A DNA stretch of 64,000 nt, taken from positions 248,001 through 312,000 of the forward strand of contig CAVQRU010000002.1 in NCBI GenBank assembly GCA_963715285.1, written 5' to 3'. Numbering within the stretch: the stretch's first letter is position 1; each line of letters opens with the position of its first letter. Of the stretch, positions 16,706 through 26,018 are shown one piece after another. Origin of the DNA: Sva-07 sp963715285. Lineage in GTDB: Bacteria; Actinomycetota; Acidimicrobiia; Acidimicrobiales; Ilumatobacteraceae. The notes beneath the pieces are model-generated. The model saw only the letters and a program-made list of their open reading frames with translations. It was not told where the DNA came from and did not search any database. The translations under genes were made by a program, and so were the position numbers.

Positions 16706-17503
16706 ATGAACGTGACCGAGGCACTGTCGTCAACTGGGGGCGGCGCAGGGGCTGCTGCCGGTTCGCGGGCCGTTGACCTGATCGCGGAGGCACGCGGGGT
16801 CCATCGCGTGTACGACACAGGCCGAGTCAGCGTCCACGCGTTGAATGGTCTCGACCTGGCGATCAACCGTGGAGAGATGACGGCCGTCATGGGGCCGAGC
16901 GGATGCGGCAAGACCACGCTGCTCAACTGTCTCTCAGGACTCGACACGATCGACGGCGGCGACGTCCTCATCGAGGGGGTGTCACTCGGCACGATGAGCG
17001 ACCGTGAGCGAACCGACTACCGAGCCAGGCGGATGGGGTTCGTGTTCCAGTTCTACAACCTCATGCCCGTGCTGACGGCCGTCGAGAACGTCGAGTTGCC
17101 GCTGCTCGTCGCACGCGTTGCCGCAGGAGAGGCCCGCCGGCGGGCAACGGACGCGCTCGAACTCGTCGGCCTGGCCCACCGATCCGATCACCTGCCCGAC
17201 GAGCTCTCGGGTGGCGAGCGCCAGCGGGTCACGATCGCGCGGGCACTCGTCAACGACCCCGCGATCGTGTGGGCCGACGAGCCAACAGGCGACCTCGACA
17301 GTGAGAACGCGATCGAGATCACCGATCTGATGCGCCGCCTCAACGTCGATCGTGGACTCACCTTCGTGATCGTCACCCATGACATCGCCGTCGGGCGCAA
17401 GGCCGACCGGATCGTGCGGATGTTGGACGGCCGGGTGTCCGAGGAGGGCAGCGTCTGGGCCGGCACACCGGTCCTGACATCAGAGGAAGATCGGAGTTCA
17501 TGA
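16706..17503 (+). CDS. ABC transporter ATPase, MacB/LolD type
   Basis: The 265-residue ATPase has Walker A GPSGCGKTT, the Q-loop in FVFQFYNLMP, signature LSGGERQRV, Walker B IVWADEPTGDLD and the switch His in VTHD. The LolD/MacB subfamily works with FtsX-like permeases and moves lipoproteins, antibiotics or peptides, or transmits force to cell-wall enzymes. AAGGAG lies 6 nt before the ATG. Its stop overlaps the start of a small ABM-like gene, which in turn overlaps the permease gene. Confidence 0.9.
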   Translation: MNVTEALSSTGGGAGAAAGSRAVDLIAEARGVHRVYDTGRVSVHALNGLDLAINRGEMTAVMGPSGCGKTTLLNCLSGLDTIDGGDVLIEGVSLGTMSDRERTDYRARRMGFVFQFYNLMPVLTAVENVELPLLVARVAAGEARRRATDALELVGLAHRSDHLPDELSGGERQRVTIARALVNDPAIVWADEPTGDLDSENAIEITDLMRRLNVDRGLTFVIVTHDIAVGRKADRIVRMLDGRVSEEGSVWAGTPVLTSEEDRSS

Positions 17504-17847
17504 TGTTCGCCCGTGTCACCGCACTGGAGATCGACACCCTCCGAGTCGGCGTCGACGACGCCGTCGCACTGTTCGAGGAGATGGTGCTCCCCGACCTCCA
17601 CGAGCAGGCCGGCTTCCAGGGCGTGTACGTGCTCGCGACACCGGAGGGCAAAGGGCTCCTCCTGAGTCTCTGGGACACGGCAGATCAGGCCGCTGCTGAT
17701 CGAGAGACCGGCTTCTACGCCGAGGTGATCGAGCGCTTCGTCACGCTCTACCGATCGCCTCCCGGTCGGGAGTCGTACGAGGTGAGGTTCAGCGAGCTCG
17801 TCGCCCCGGCGGTCGTCGCTCACGGAGATGCAGATCTGGGTGGGTGA
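17500..17847 (+). CDS. ABM-like alpha+beta barrel protein between ATPase and permease
   Basis: The 115-residue product looks like a dimeric alpha+beta barrel (antibiotic biosynthesis monooxygenase-like): a strand FARVTALEID, a helix VDDAVALFEEMVLPDLHEQA, then GFQGVYVLATPEGKGLLLSL and a second helix. Such proteins are monooxygenases, haem-degrading enzymes or regulators. The start overlaps the ATPase stop by 4 nt and its TGA (17845-17847) overlaps the permease start codons, so the three are made as a coupled set. It may serve as a cytoplasmic accessory or sensor of the exporter; that is inference. Confidence 0.6.
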   Translation: MMFARVTALEIDTLRVGVDDAVALFEEMVLPDLHEQAGFQGVYVLATPEGKGLLLSLWDTADQAAADRETGFYAEVIERFVTLYRSPPGRESYEVRFSELVAPAVVAHGDADLGG

Positions 17848-20819
17848 TGCGCACCCTGTTCGGCGTTCCCGTCGGCACGCTCGCAGCGAGCCTCTCGCTC
17901 CTCCTCGGTATCGCGCTCGCCATCGTCGTCGCTCTCGCCCTTCGCAATCGCGTCTTCTTCAAGATGGGAGCCCGCAACGTCTCTCGACGATCGGGTCGCA
18001 CTGTCCTGATCGTCGTCGGGTTGATGTTGGGCACGACGGTGATCGCGTCCGCGCTGTCGACCGGCGACACGATCGCGTCGACGATCCGATCCGAGGTGCT
18101 CGTCTCGATGGGCGAGGTCGACGAGATCGTGATGCCGAAGGGATCGGCCGACACCGCCGGTGACGTCGGCTACATGGACGAATCGGTCTTCGACCTCGTC
18201 GACGAGGCGCTGAGCGGGACCGGTCTGGTCGACGGCCTGTCCCCGGCGATCATCGAGGACATCGCGCTGCAGGATCTCACCTCGAGGCGAACCGAGCCGC
18301 AGGCCAAGCTCGTCACCGCTGATCCGGCTCACGCCGACGGATTCGGCGAGATCAGGACTGCCGGCGGGGAGGTGGTGTCCGTCGCCGATCTGGACGCCGG
18401 CACGGTGTTCGTCGACCGTGAGATGGCAGACGAACTCGGCACGGCAGCCGGCCACGAGCTGACGCTCTACGTCGACGGCACCCCGGTGAGTTTCACCGTC
18501 GCGGACGTTGTCGACGTGCGCGGCACCGGGAGCACTCAGCCCTCGGTCCTGATGTCGCTCGCTGCCGCTCAGCAGATGCTGGGACGGGAAGGGCAGATCC
18601 GCCAGGTGCTGATCTCGAACATCGGCGGTGAGGAGTCGGGCGTCGGACGCAGCGACGCCGTCCACGACCTGCTCGCACCAACGCTCGAACCGCTGGGACT
18701 GGAAGCGGTCACCACGAAGGCTGACGGACTCGAACTCGCGGACGAGGTCGGCACCGTCTTCATGAGCGTGTTCACGACGTTCGGGAGTTTCTCGATCGCC
18801 GCCGGCATCCTGCTGATCTTCCTGATCTTCGTCATGCTCGCGGCAGAGCGGAGGAGCGAGATGGGCATCGCCCGGGCGGTCGGGACCAGGCGGGGGCATC
18901 TGGTCCAGACGTTCCTGTTCGAAGGGGCGATCTACGACGTGATCGCCGCGGCGGTGGGGGCGATGCTGGGTCTGCTCGTTTCCTTTGGGATGGTGGCGGT
19001 GATGGCACGCGCGTTCGCGGTCACGGAGGGCGGATTGGAGATCCGGTATCGGGTCGAACCACGGTCGATCGTGATCGGCTACACGTTGGGTGTCCTGCTC
19101 ACCCTCGTCGTCGTCACGGTGTCGGCCTGGCGTGTCAGCCGACTCAACATCGTTGCCGCGATCAGGAACCAGACCGAGGAGCGCGCACATCGATCACGTC
19201 GCGGCGGCTGGGTCCGTTCCGGGCTCGCCATCGTCGTCGGTGCCCTGCTGTTGACCAGCGGACTGTCAGCGGCGCAGGCAACCCCCACGATGCTCGGGGC
19301 GTCGATCGTGATCATCGGCCTCGGTGGCGTCGCCCGCACGCTCGGCGCGCCGGAACGAGCGGCCTACACGACGGTCGGATTGACCCTGATCGTCCTGTGG
19401 CTGCTTCCGTCCTCCGTGACCACTGCACTCTTCGGCGAGCTGTCGGTCGACTTCTCCTTGTGGGTCACGGGTGGGCTCCTGATCGTGCTCGGGGCCAGTT
19501 GGACGATCGTCTACAACGCCGATGTGATCCTCGCCGGTGCGCAGGCCGTGTTCGGCCGCAGCAAGGCGTTGGCACCCGTTCTCAAGACATCGATCGCGTA
19601 TCCGCTGCGTAATCGCTTCCGCACGGGAGTCACGCTGTCGATGTTCATCCTCGTCGTCTTCAACCTCGTCGTGGGCGCGATCACGACGACCGCGTTCACC
19701 CGAGCGTTCGACGACAACGAGGCCTTCGGCGGCGGCTTCGACGTCGTCGCCAACGTGTCGCCACTCGCGCCGGCGGAGCAGATCGACACAGCCCTGGCGG
19801 GCGGGGCGATCGACCCGGACACCGTCGACGTCGTGGCCAGGCAGTCCACGGTGGGGCTGGACATGCGCCAGGCCGGCACCGAGCAGGAGTTCGACCAGTA
19901 CATCGTGCGCGGGCTCGACGACGCATTTCTCGACACGACCACCTACGACATGGTGTCGGTCGCCGACGGCTACCGCACAGCGGACGACGTCTGGGAGGCC
20001 ATGCGCAGCGATCCATCGCTGGCCGTCGTCGACAGCAACTCGGCGCCGCACCGCCAGAACTTCAGCTTCGGCACCATGTCACCTCTGCAACTCACCGGCT
20101 TCTTCGTCGAGGACGGCCACTTCGCTCCAGTTCCGGTCGAGGTGAGCGATCCGCAGACGGGTGAGGTTCGCGAGGTCACCGTGATCGGTGTCCTGAAGGA
20201 CACCGCGTTCACCATGTTCGGTCTGTCGATCTCACAGCAGGCGCTCGAGCAGTACGGGGACCGGGCTCGGCCGACGACCTACCTGTTCCGGACCCGACCC
20301 GACGCCGATCCGGAAGCGTTGGCCACATCGCTCGAGTCGACGTTCCTCGCGTTCGGAATGCAGGCCGACTCGGTCGACAAGATCGTCGGCGACGCCGTGG
20401 GCGCCAACCGGACACTCAACAACCTGATCCTGGGATTCATGGGTCTCGGCCTCGTGGTCGGTGTCGCTGCCCTCGGTGTGGTCAGTGCTCGGTCGGTTGT
20501 CGAGCGACGCCAGCAGATCGGGGTGCTCCGCGCCATCGGGTTCCGTCGAGGGATGGTGCAGGCGAGCTTCCTGCTCGAGGCGACCTTCATCGCGCTGACG
20601 TCGATCCTGGTCGGGACATTGCTCGGCGTCGTCATGGGCTACAACGTCATCATGGATTCCCGGTCGAAGGGCGGATGGGACACGCTGGAGTTCACGGTGC
20701 CGTGGCCGACCCTGACGATCGTCTTCACCGCTGTCTTCGTCGCTGCGCTGGCTGCGACCTTCGTTCCGGCACGGAACGGTGCCCGGGTGTACCCGTCCGA
20801 GGCGTTGCGCTATCAGTGA
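17847..20819 (+). CDS. FtsX-like ABC permease (two FtsX domains)
   Basis: The protein of about 990 residues has the double-FtsX layout: one helix at the N-terminus, a large extracytoplasmic domain (about 60-300), three helices, four central helices, a second exported domain (about 630-850) and three final helices ending with FVPARNGARVYPSEALRYQ. This layout belongs to type VII (MacB-like) exporters and pairs with the ATPase at 16706. A GTG at 17844 is an alternative start. Substrate unknown; lipid or antibiotic export or envelope remodelling are possible. Confidence 0.9.
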   Translation: MRTLFGVPVGTLAASLSLLLGIALAIVVALALRNRVFFKMGARNVSRRSGRTVLIVVGLMLGTTVIASALSTGDTIASTIRSEVLVSMGEVDEIVMPKGSADTAGDVGYMDESVFDLVDEALSGTGLVDGLSPAIIEDIALQDLTSRRTEPQAKLVTADPAHADGFGEIRTAGGEVVSVADLDAGTVFVDREMADELGTAAGHELTLYVDGTPVSFTVADVVDVRGTGSTQPSVLMSLAAAQQMLGREGQIRQVLISNIGGEESGVGRSDAVHDLLAPTLEPLGLEAVTTKADGLELADEVGTVFMSVFTTFGSFSIAAGILLIFLIFVMLAAERRSEMGIARAVGTRRGHLVQTFLFEGAIYDVIAAAVGAMLGLLVSFGMVAVMARAFAVTEGGLEIRYRVEPRSIVIGYTLGVLLTLVVVTVSAWRVSRLNIVAAIRNQTEERAHRSRRGGWVRSGLAIVVGALLLTSGLSAAQATPTMLGASIVIIGLGGVARTLGAPERAAYTTVGLTLIVLWLLPSSVTTALFGELSVDFSLWVTGGLLIVLGASWTIVYNADVILAGAQAVFGRSKALAPVLKTSIAYPLRNRFRTGVTLSMFILVVFNLVVGAITTTAFTRAFDDNEAFGGGFDVVANVSPLAPAEQIDTALAGGAIDPDTVDVVARQSTVGLDMRQAGTEQEFDQYIVRGLDDAFLDTTTYDMVSVADGYRTADDVWEAMRSDPSLAVVDSNSAPHRQNFSFGTMSPLQLTGFFVEDGHFAPVPVEVSDPQTGEVREVTVIGVLKDTAFTMFGLSISQQALEQYGDRARPTTYLFRTRPDADPEALATSLESTFLAFGMQADSVDKIVGDAVGANRTLNNLILGFMGLGLVVGVAALGVVSARSVVERRQQIGVLRAIGFRRGMVQASFLLEATFIALTSILVGTLLGVVMGYNVIMDSRSKGGWDTLEFTVPWPTLTIVFTAVFVAALAATFVPARNGARVYPSEALRYQ

Positions 20820-20849
20820 CACGGCTCAGAGGGACCGCGTTCGCGGCGT

Positions 20850-20855
20850 TACGGT
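20850..20855 (+). promoter_or_regulatory. -10 box of a probable leaderless promoter (yceH)
   Basis: TACGGT ends 6 nt before the GTG at 20862. Confidence 0.4.
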
Positions 20856-20861
20856 GATGCG

Positions 20862-21548
20862 GTGGAGCTCACCGCCGAAGAACTTCGTGTGCTCGGCTGC
20901 CTGATCGAGAAGCAGGCGACGACGCCTGACCACTATCCGCTCTCGACGAACGCGCTCGTGAACGCATGCAACCAGAAGTCGAACCGCGAACCGGTCGTCG
21001 ACTACAGCGAGCGGACCGTGATGGAGGCGATGCTGCTCGTACGTCAGAAGGGGCTCGCACGGATGAACAGCAGCGGCCGAACCGACAAGCACCGCCACAT
21101 TCTCGATGATGCTCTCGGACTCGACCGTGACCAGTTGGCGGTGTTGGCGGTGCTGATGTTGAGAGGTCCGCAGTCGGCTGGCGAGTTGAAGACGCGCACC
21201 GAGCGTTACTCGACGTCGCAGGGGACCGGTTTCGGGTCGATCGACGACATCGAGGCAGTGCTGTGGCGGCTGGCCGAGGGAGTCGATCCATTCGTGGCGA
21301 ACATCGGTCGGGCCTCGGGCCAGAGCCAGGATCGCTGGGCGCACCTGCTCGGCGATGTCGTGCCCGATGTCAATGATGCGACGCTGGGCCGCGTGGCTCA
21401 ACCCGCCGACCTCGGCCCATCGCTGGCGGAGCGTGTGGCGGACTTGGAGGCTCGGCTTGCGGCGCTGGAATCGGAACTCGGCGTGTCCTCAGAGCCGTCG
21501 TCGCCTGAGGGTGCCGGCGACCAGTCGGACTGGCGCGCGCCCGAGTGA
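20862..21548 (+). CDS. YceH family (DUF480) winged-helix protein
   Basis: The 228-residue protein is a full DUF480/YceH member: LTAEELRVLGCLIEKQATTP, then SLNALVNACNQKSNREPVV-like sequence, a second winged-helix repeat (QLAVLAVLMLRGPQSAGELK), and a C-terminal coiled coil (SLAERVADLEARLAALESEL). Two tandem winged-helix domains suggest nucleic-acid binding; the role of YceH is unknown. The GTG is chosen because the family sequence starts there. Confidence 0.9.
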   Translation: MELTAEELRVLGCLIEKQATTPDHYPLSTNALVNACNQKSNREPVVDYSERTVMEAMLLVRQKGLARMNSSGRTDKHRHILDDALGLDRDQLAVLAVLMLRGPQSAGELKTRTERYSTSQGTGFGSIDDIEAVLWRLAEGVDPFVANIGRASGQSQDRWAHLLGDVVPDVNDATLGRVAQPADLGPSLAERVADLEARLAALESELGVSSEPSSPEGAGDQSDWRAPE

Positions 21549-21558
21549 CGGCTCGCAG

Positions 21559-21766
21559 TCAGAGTGCGTTGATGCCGGCTTTGAGGATGGCGATGCCGGT
21601 GGCGTCGACGCAGTAGCGGGTTCGTGGCCCTTCGATCTCGCCTTGGATCAGCCCGGCTTCGCGCAGGATCCGGAGATGCTCCGACACGGTCGACCGGAGC
21701 CGGCACGCAGCATTCCTCTGTCAAGTTGGACTGGTTCGCGAGGGCCGTGGTCGACGTGGCGGTCAT
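21559..21766 (-). pseudogene. arsR: arsR, internal deletion plus frame change
   Basis: Translation from the ATG at 21766 gives MTATSTTALANQSNLTEECC, the N-terminus of ArsR repressors that accompany acr3. After about 25 residues it jumps in another frame into TVSEHLRILREAGLIQGEIE and GPRTRYCVD, the recognition helix and wing, ending at 21559. The first half of the winged-helix domain (roughly 45-60 residues) is missing. The ATG overlaps the acr3 stop (ATGA), so the reading order was acr3 then arsR. Without the deleted part the repressor should be inactive, which would leave acr3 without local ArsR control. Confidence 0.7.
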
Positions 21767-22878
21767 GGCCGCGCTCCTTGCGTGACGGTTGTGGCAGTGG
21801 CGAGGTCGGTGGGGTAGAAGCGGCGCCGTGCCCAGAGCGACACGTAGACCAGGCCGACGAGCACGGGGACTTCGATGAGCGGGCCGACGACGCCGGCGAG
21901 GGCTTGGCCGGACGACACACCGAACACGCCGATCGCGACCGCGATCGCGAGCTCGAAGTTGTTGCCGGCGGCGGTGAACGCGATCGAGGCGTTGCGGTCG
22001 TACGGGAAGCCCATCTTGAGGCCGGCGGCGAACGAACCGGTCCACATGATCGCGAAGTACACCACGAGAGGGATGGCGATGCGGGCGACGTCCCAGGGAT
22101 TCTCGGTGATCGCGTCGCCCTGGAGGGCGAACAGGATGACGATCGTGAACAGCAGCCCGTACAACGCGATCGGGCCGATCCGTGGAAGAAACGTTCCCTC
22201 GTACCATTCGGTACCCCTTCGAGGTTCGAGGGTGACGCGTGTGAGGAACCCAGCGAGCAGTGGGATGCCGAGGAAGATGAGCACCGATTTCGTGATGGCC
22301 CACACGGTGATGTCGATGCCGTCGGAGTCCAGCCCCAACCAGCCCGGCAGGAGTTCGAGGTAGAAGTAGCCGAGGAGCGAGTAGGCAACGATCTGGAACA
22401 GCGAGTTGATCGCCACGAGGACCGCGGCCAGCTCACGGCTCCCACAGGCGAGGTCGTTCCAGATGAGCACCATCGCGATGCAGCGGGCGAGGCCGACGAT
22501 GATCAGTCCGGTGCGGTACTCGGGCAGGTCAGGGAGCAACAGCCATGCGAGCGTGAACATCAGCAACGGCCCGATCAGCCAGTTCAGCACCAGCGACATC
22601 ACCAGCGAACGCCGTTCGACCACGTGGCCGATCGAGCGGTACTTCACCTTGGCCAGCACCGGGTACATCATCGCCAGCAAGCCGATCGCGATGGGCAGCG
22701 ACACCGTGTCGATCTTGACGGCATCGAGGCTGTCGTCGAGGCCGGTGAACGCCTTGCCCAGCACGATCCCGGTGACCATCGCCAACCCGATCCACACCGG
22801 CAGGAACCGATCGAGCAACGACAGCCGAGCGACGACCGCATCCTGTGGTGGCGAACCGGTGGAGACCTCACTCGCCAT
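21763..22878 (-). CDS. acr3: arsenite efflux permease Acr3
   Basis: Acr3 is a ten-helix BASS-superfamily carrier that extrudes arsenite using the proton gradient. The 371-residue protein shows the family sequences MYPVLAKVKY and VGLARCIAMVLIWNDLACG, with the functionally essential TM4 cysteine at 133, plus AAGNNFELAIAVAIGVFG. GCGAGG precedes the ATG at 22878 by 6 nt, and TACCGT lies about 30 nt further upstream. It is followed immediately by the damaged arsR. Confidence 0.92.
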   Translation of the reverse strand: MASEVSTGSPPQDAVVARLSLLDRFLPVWIGLAMVTGIVLGKAFTGLDDSLDAVKIDTVSLPIAIGLLAMMYPVLAKVKYRSIGHVVERRSLVMSLVLNWLIGPLLMFTLAWLLLPDLPEYRTGLIIVGLARCIAMVLIWNDLACGSRELAAVLVAINSLFQIVAYSLLGYFYLELLPGWLGLDSDGIDITVWAITKSVLIFLGIPLLAGFLTRVTLEPRRGTEWYEGTFLPRIGPIALYGLLFTIVILFALQGDAITENPWDVARIAIPLVVYFAIMWTGSFAAGLKMGFPYDRNASIAFTAAGNNFELAIAVAIGVFGVSSGQALAGVVGPLIEVPVLVGLVYVSLWARRRFYPTDLATATTVTQGARP

Positions 22879-23196
22879 GTCGGACCTCGCTGACCGTCAT
22901 TCGACGATGGACGGTAACAGGCCCGGCCGTTCTCAGGTCAGGACCTTCGTCACTCGCAAGAATCCCGTGCTCTCGCTCATCGTCGATTGCCGATGAGCGA
23001 GCACGTCGAGGACGCAACGATGGGAGGAGGTCCGATCGTGAACGAGCCACTCGTACCACATCCGGATCACCTGATCGGTTGCCGGGACGTTGTGCTCTGG
23101 CCTGCGTGAGCGTCGGCGCCACACTGGAGACAGCGGGGCGAGCAACGATCAGACGCGCAGACGAGTTCCCGAACCGAACCTACAAAGGAGTGCCCC
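22879..23196. other. divergent intergenic region (acr3 / thiolase)
   Basis: The stretch holds the candidate acr3 -10 (TACCGT on the minus strand near 22912) and the AGGAG ribosome binding site of the thiolase gene (23187-23191). A minus-strand frame with some protein character (DQVIRMWYEWLVHDRT, about 23040-23080) is too weak to call and could be a remnant. Confidence 0.4.
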
Positions 23197-24387
23197 ATGT
23201 CGTCGTCAGCCATTGTCATCCTCTCCGGTGCCCGTACCCCGATCGGCAAGCTGTCGGGGTCGCTCGCCTCGTTCTCGGCTGTCCAGTTGGGCGGTGTTGC
23301 GATCGGCGCCGCGCTGGACAAGGCCGGCCTGTCCGGTGAGCAGATCGACTACGTCTACATGGGCCACGTCCTGCAGGCCGGCGCGGGGCAGATCACCGCC
23401 CGCCAAGCTGCCGCGAACGGCGGGATCCCGATGTCGGTGCCGGCCACGACGGTGAACAAAGTGTGTCTCTCGGGCATGGACGCCGTCTACCAGGCGGACC
23501 GCCGCATCCGATCCGGTGACGCCGACATCGTCGTCGCGGGCGGCATGGAGTCGATGACCAACGCCCCCCACCTGCTGTCTGGAGCACGCTCCGGATATCG
23601 CATCGGCGACGGCGTGCTGGTCGATTCGATGATGTACGACGGTCTCTACTGTGCCTTCGACCAGTGTGCGATGGGTGAGGGCACCGAGAAGTACGCCCAG
23701 GCCCACGGCCTGATCCGCGAGCACATGGACGCGATGGCCGCCGAATCGCACCGACGCGCCGATGCCGCACAACAGAGCGGTCTGTTCGCCGACGAGATCG
23801 TGACGGTCACGATCCCGCAACGCCGAGGCGACGCACTCATCGTCGGCCACGACGAAGGTGTCCGCGGGGAGACCACCATCGAATCGCTCGCCGGGCTCCG
23901 GCCCGCGTTCGACACCCACGGCCACATCACCGCCGGCAACGCCAGCCAGATCAGCGATGGCGCGTCCGCGATGGTCATCACCACCGCCGAGGTCGCCGAC
24001 CGGCTCGGCGTGACGCCGCTCGCCGAGATCATCGGCTACGGCCAGGTCGCTGGACCCGACGCCTCGCTGTTGCACCAACCCTCGAATGCCATCAAGGCGG
24101 CCCTCGACCGCGCCGGACTCGACGTTGCCGACGTCGACCTGTTCGAGATCAACGAGGCCTTCGCCGCTGTCGGCGTGGCCTCGGCCGACGACCTCGGCAT
24201 CTCCATGGACGTCGTCAACGTCAACGGCGGCGCGATTGCCGTCGGCCATCCCCTCGGCATGTCCGGCAACCGAATCACCTTGCACCTCGCCCTCGAACTC
24301 GCCCGGCGCGGCGGCGGCATCGGCGCCGCCGCACTGTGCGGCGGTGGCGGTCAGGGTGACGCCATCCTGCTCCGCGTCACCGCATGA
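23197..24387 (+). CDS. acetyl-CoA C-acyltransferase (thiolase)
   Basis: The 396-residue protein is a complete thiolase: active-site Cys90 in NKVCLSGM, the glycine-rich NVNGGAIAVGHPLGMSG with His351, and Cys381 in ALCGGGGQGDA. Thiolases either condense two acetyl-CoA to acetoacetyl-CoA or cleave 3-ketoacyl-CoA in beta-oxidation; length and motifs fit the biosynthetic/degradative type I-II families and do not separate the two. AGGAG lies 7 nt before the ATG. No partner dehydrogenase is next to it. Confidence 0.92.
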   Translation: MSSSAIVILSGARTPIGKLSGSLASFSAVQLGGVAIGAALDKAGLSGEQIDYVYMGHVLQAGAGQITARQAAANGGIPMSVPATTVNKVCLSGMDAVYQADRRIRSGDADIVVAGGMESMTNAPHLLSGARSGYRIGDGVLVDSMMYDGLYCAFDQCAMGEGTEKYAQAHGLIREHMDAMAAESHRRADAAQQSGLFADEIVTVTIPQRRGDALIVGHDEGVRGETTIESLAGLRPAFDTHGHITAGNASQISDGASAMVITTAEVADRLGVTPLAEIIGYGQVAGPDASLLHQPSNAIKAALDRAGLDVADVDLFEINEAFAAVGVASADDLGISMDVVNVNGGAIAVGHPLGMSGNRITLHLALELARRGGGIGAAALCGGGGQGDAILLRVTA

Positions 24388-24438
24388 CACCCACCGACGC
24401 ACACGACGGTCGTGCGCGAGATCATGGTGATGAAGGGG

Positions 24439-25227
24439 TCAGCGGCTGATGTTGAGGATCCTGCGTGCACCGTTGGCCACAACAGCGAAGATGATGCCGC
24501 CCGCAACGAGGTCGGGGACCTGTGAGTCGGTCACGATCACGCCGAGTGCTGCGCCGATGACGAGCACGTTCACCTTGATGTCGTTGGCGGTGAAGATCCA
24601 GCTTGCCTGAACGTGTGCTTCGCCGGAACGGACTCGCTGCAGAACGATCAGCGTGGCAACGTTGCCGGCGAGCGCGAGCAATGACATCACGATCATCGAT
24701 CCGGGATCCGGAAGTGTGGTGTCCGTGAAGAACCGGCGGATCACCTCGAAGAGCCCGATTGCGGCGAGGCCAAGCTGGACGAATCCGCTGGTGCGAGCCA
24801 TCCGTTTCTTGCGGGAGGTGGCGGTTCCGACAGCGACCAGGCTGAGCGCGTACACACCGGCATCGGCGCCCATGTCGAGCGCGTCGGCAATGAGCCCCAT
24901 CGACCGGCTGATCACACCAACGGTGAGTTCGCCAACGAAGAACCCCGCGTTGACCACGAATGCGAAGACCAGCGCATTGCGTTCTCGTCGCTCGTCGCCG
25001 GGCGGGGCGATTTCGCTGGTGTCGTCGACGTGTCTGGCGCCGAGGCGAAGCGCGTCGAGCACCGTGCCGATCGCGGTCGGCGAGGTGTCGTGGTCGATCA
25101 CGACGTCTCGCTGGTCCATGTCGACGCTGACGCGGTTGATGCCATCGATGTCTGACAGCGCCATTCGCACCAGCTGCTCTTCGGCTGCGCAGTCCATCTC
25201 AGCGACGTGGAACCGGCTGATTGTCAT
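24439..25227 (-). CDS. CDF-like cation transporter with N-terminal HMA domain
   Basis: The 262-residue protein has an N-terminal heavy-metal-associated fold (FHVAEMDCAAEEQLVRMAL, about 1-65) and six membrane helices with the first CDF metal-site pair in LIADALDMGADAGVYALS. The second site is reduced: FTANDIKVN shows one of the expected acidic residues. The HMA loop has CAAE instead of CxxC, a variant seen in actinobacterial proteins of this type. Likely divalent-metal export; the metal is unknown. The ATG at 25227 fits the domain start; an upstream in-frame ATG (25269) is less likely. Confidence 0.8.
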   Translation of the reverse strand: MTISRFHVAEMDCAAEEQLVRMALSDIDGINRVSVDMDQRDVVIDHDTSPTAIGTVLDALRLGARHVDDTSEIAPPGDERRERNALVFAFVVNAGFFVGELTVGVISRSMGLIADALDMGADAGVYALSLVAVGTATSRKKRMARTSGFVQLGLAAIGLFEVIRRFFTDTTLPDPGSMIVMSLLALAGNVATLIVLQRVRSGEAHVQASWIFTANDIKVNVLVIGAALGVIVTDSQVPDLVAGGIIFAVVANGARRILNISR

Positions 25228-25583
25228 CGCCGTTCCACCGGTGTGATCGAACAGCGACACCGGCGCCAATCCATGCCGGTCAGACTATTGACCACCGCAG
25301 AACCAGTGCATCTCACCACGCACGACGGACACCTCGGCCCGTCGCGATCGGCACATCCCGACCACAGGGCTCACAACCAGAGGCGCTCGGATCCGCGGAC
25401 AGAATGCTCCGATCGCGAAGGTGTGGATTCGGGATCCCGGGTGCCCGGCTCGGGACGCAATGTGGCGGTCTGCCCTGCCCCAAACGATGCGGCTCGACCA
25501 GCACTCCGTGTGTGTAGCGTTTCCGAGCGCGGACTTCATGAGTGCCCATGACCTCGGCCCAGGGGGAATGGCAGGGGAATGGC
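25228..25583. other. intergenic, no gene seen
   Basis: No coding region is convincing. TAGCGT near 25517 followed by the start region of the small lipoprotein could be its -10 box. Confidence 0.4.
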
Positions 25584-25841
25584 ATGAGAAATCGGCTTGC
25601 GATGCTCGTGGTCGTCGGCTTCCTGCTCGCGGCCTGCGGTTCGGGCGACAGCAGCGCAAGGCCCGACGGGTCTGCTGGCCCCGCGGCGGCGCCTGTCGAT
25701 GGATCACCGACGTCGGCATCGCCAACCGCGGCGCCTCAGCAAACGACGCCGACCGATCCTGATCGGATGGACTCCGAGAAGCTCGCCATCCTGATCGATG
25801 CGGCAGTCATTGCGATCAAGCCGCCGCCCCGAGGTCCGTGA
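25584..25841 (+). CDS. small lipoprotein
   Basis: The 85-residue product has a lipoprotein signal peptide (MLVVVGFLLAACGSG, lipobox LAAC), a Ser/Pro/Ala/Thr-rich linker and a short C-terminal helix (DSEKLAILIDAAVIAIK). It may be a truncated remnant of a larger lipoprotein. No function assigned. Confidence 0.5.
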   Translation: MRNRLAMLVVVGFLLAACGSGDSSARPDGSAGPAAAPVDGSPTSASPTAAPQQTTPTDPDRMDSEKLAILIDAAVIAIKPPPRGP

Positions 25842-26018
25842 TCGCAGTCCGCGAAATTCGCCGCGTCAGCGTGCGATGCCACAACACTTCGACGCTCGAG
25901 TCGGGTCGCAGCGCCGTAGGCGGGATCACCCGACTGACGTGAACCTGTGTGCCGAAGTCATGGCCGATCTCGGGGAGGCGGGCTTGACCGTGCAGAGACG
26001 CTGGCGAAGACTCGTGCG

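Noticed and set aside
17820..19190. A long minus-strand frame opposite the FtsX-like permease.
   Set aside because: Composition is Asp/His/Arg-rich without motifs; the plus-strand permease is unambiguous.
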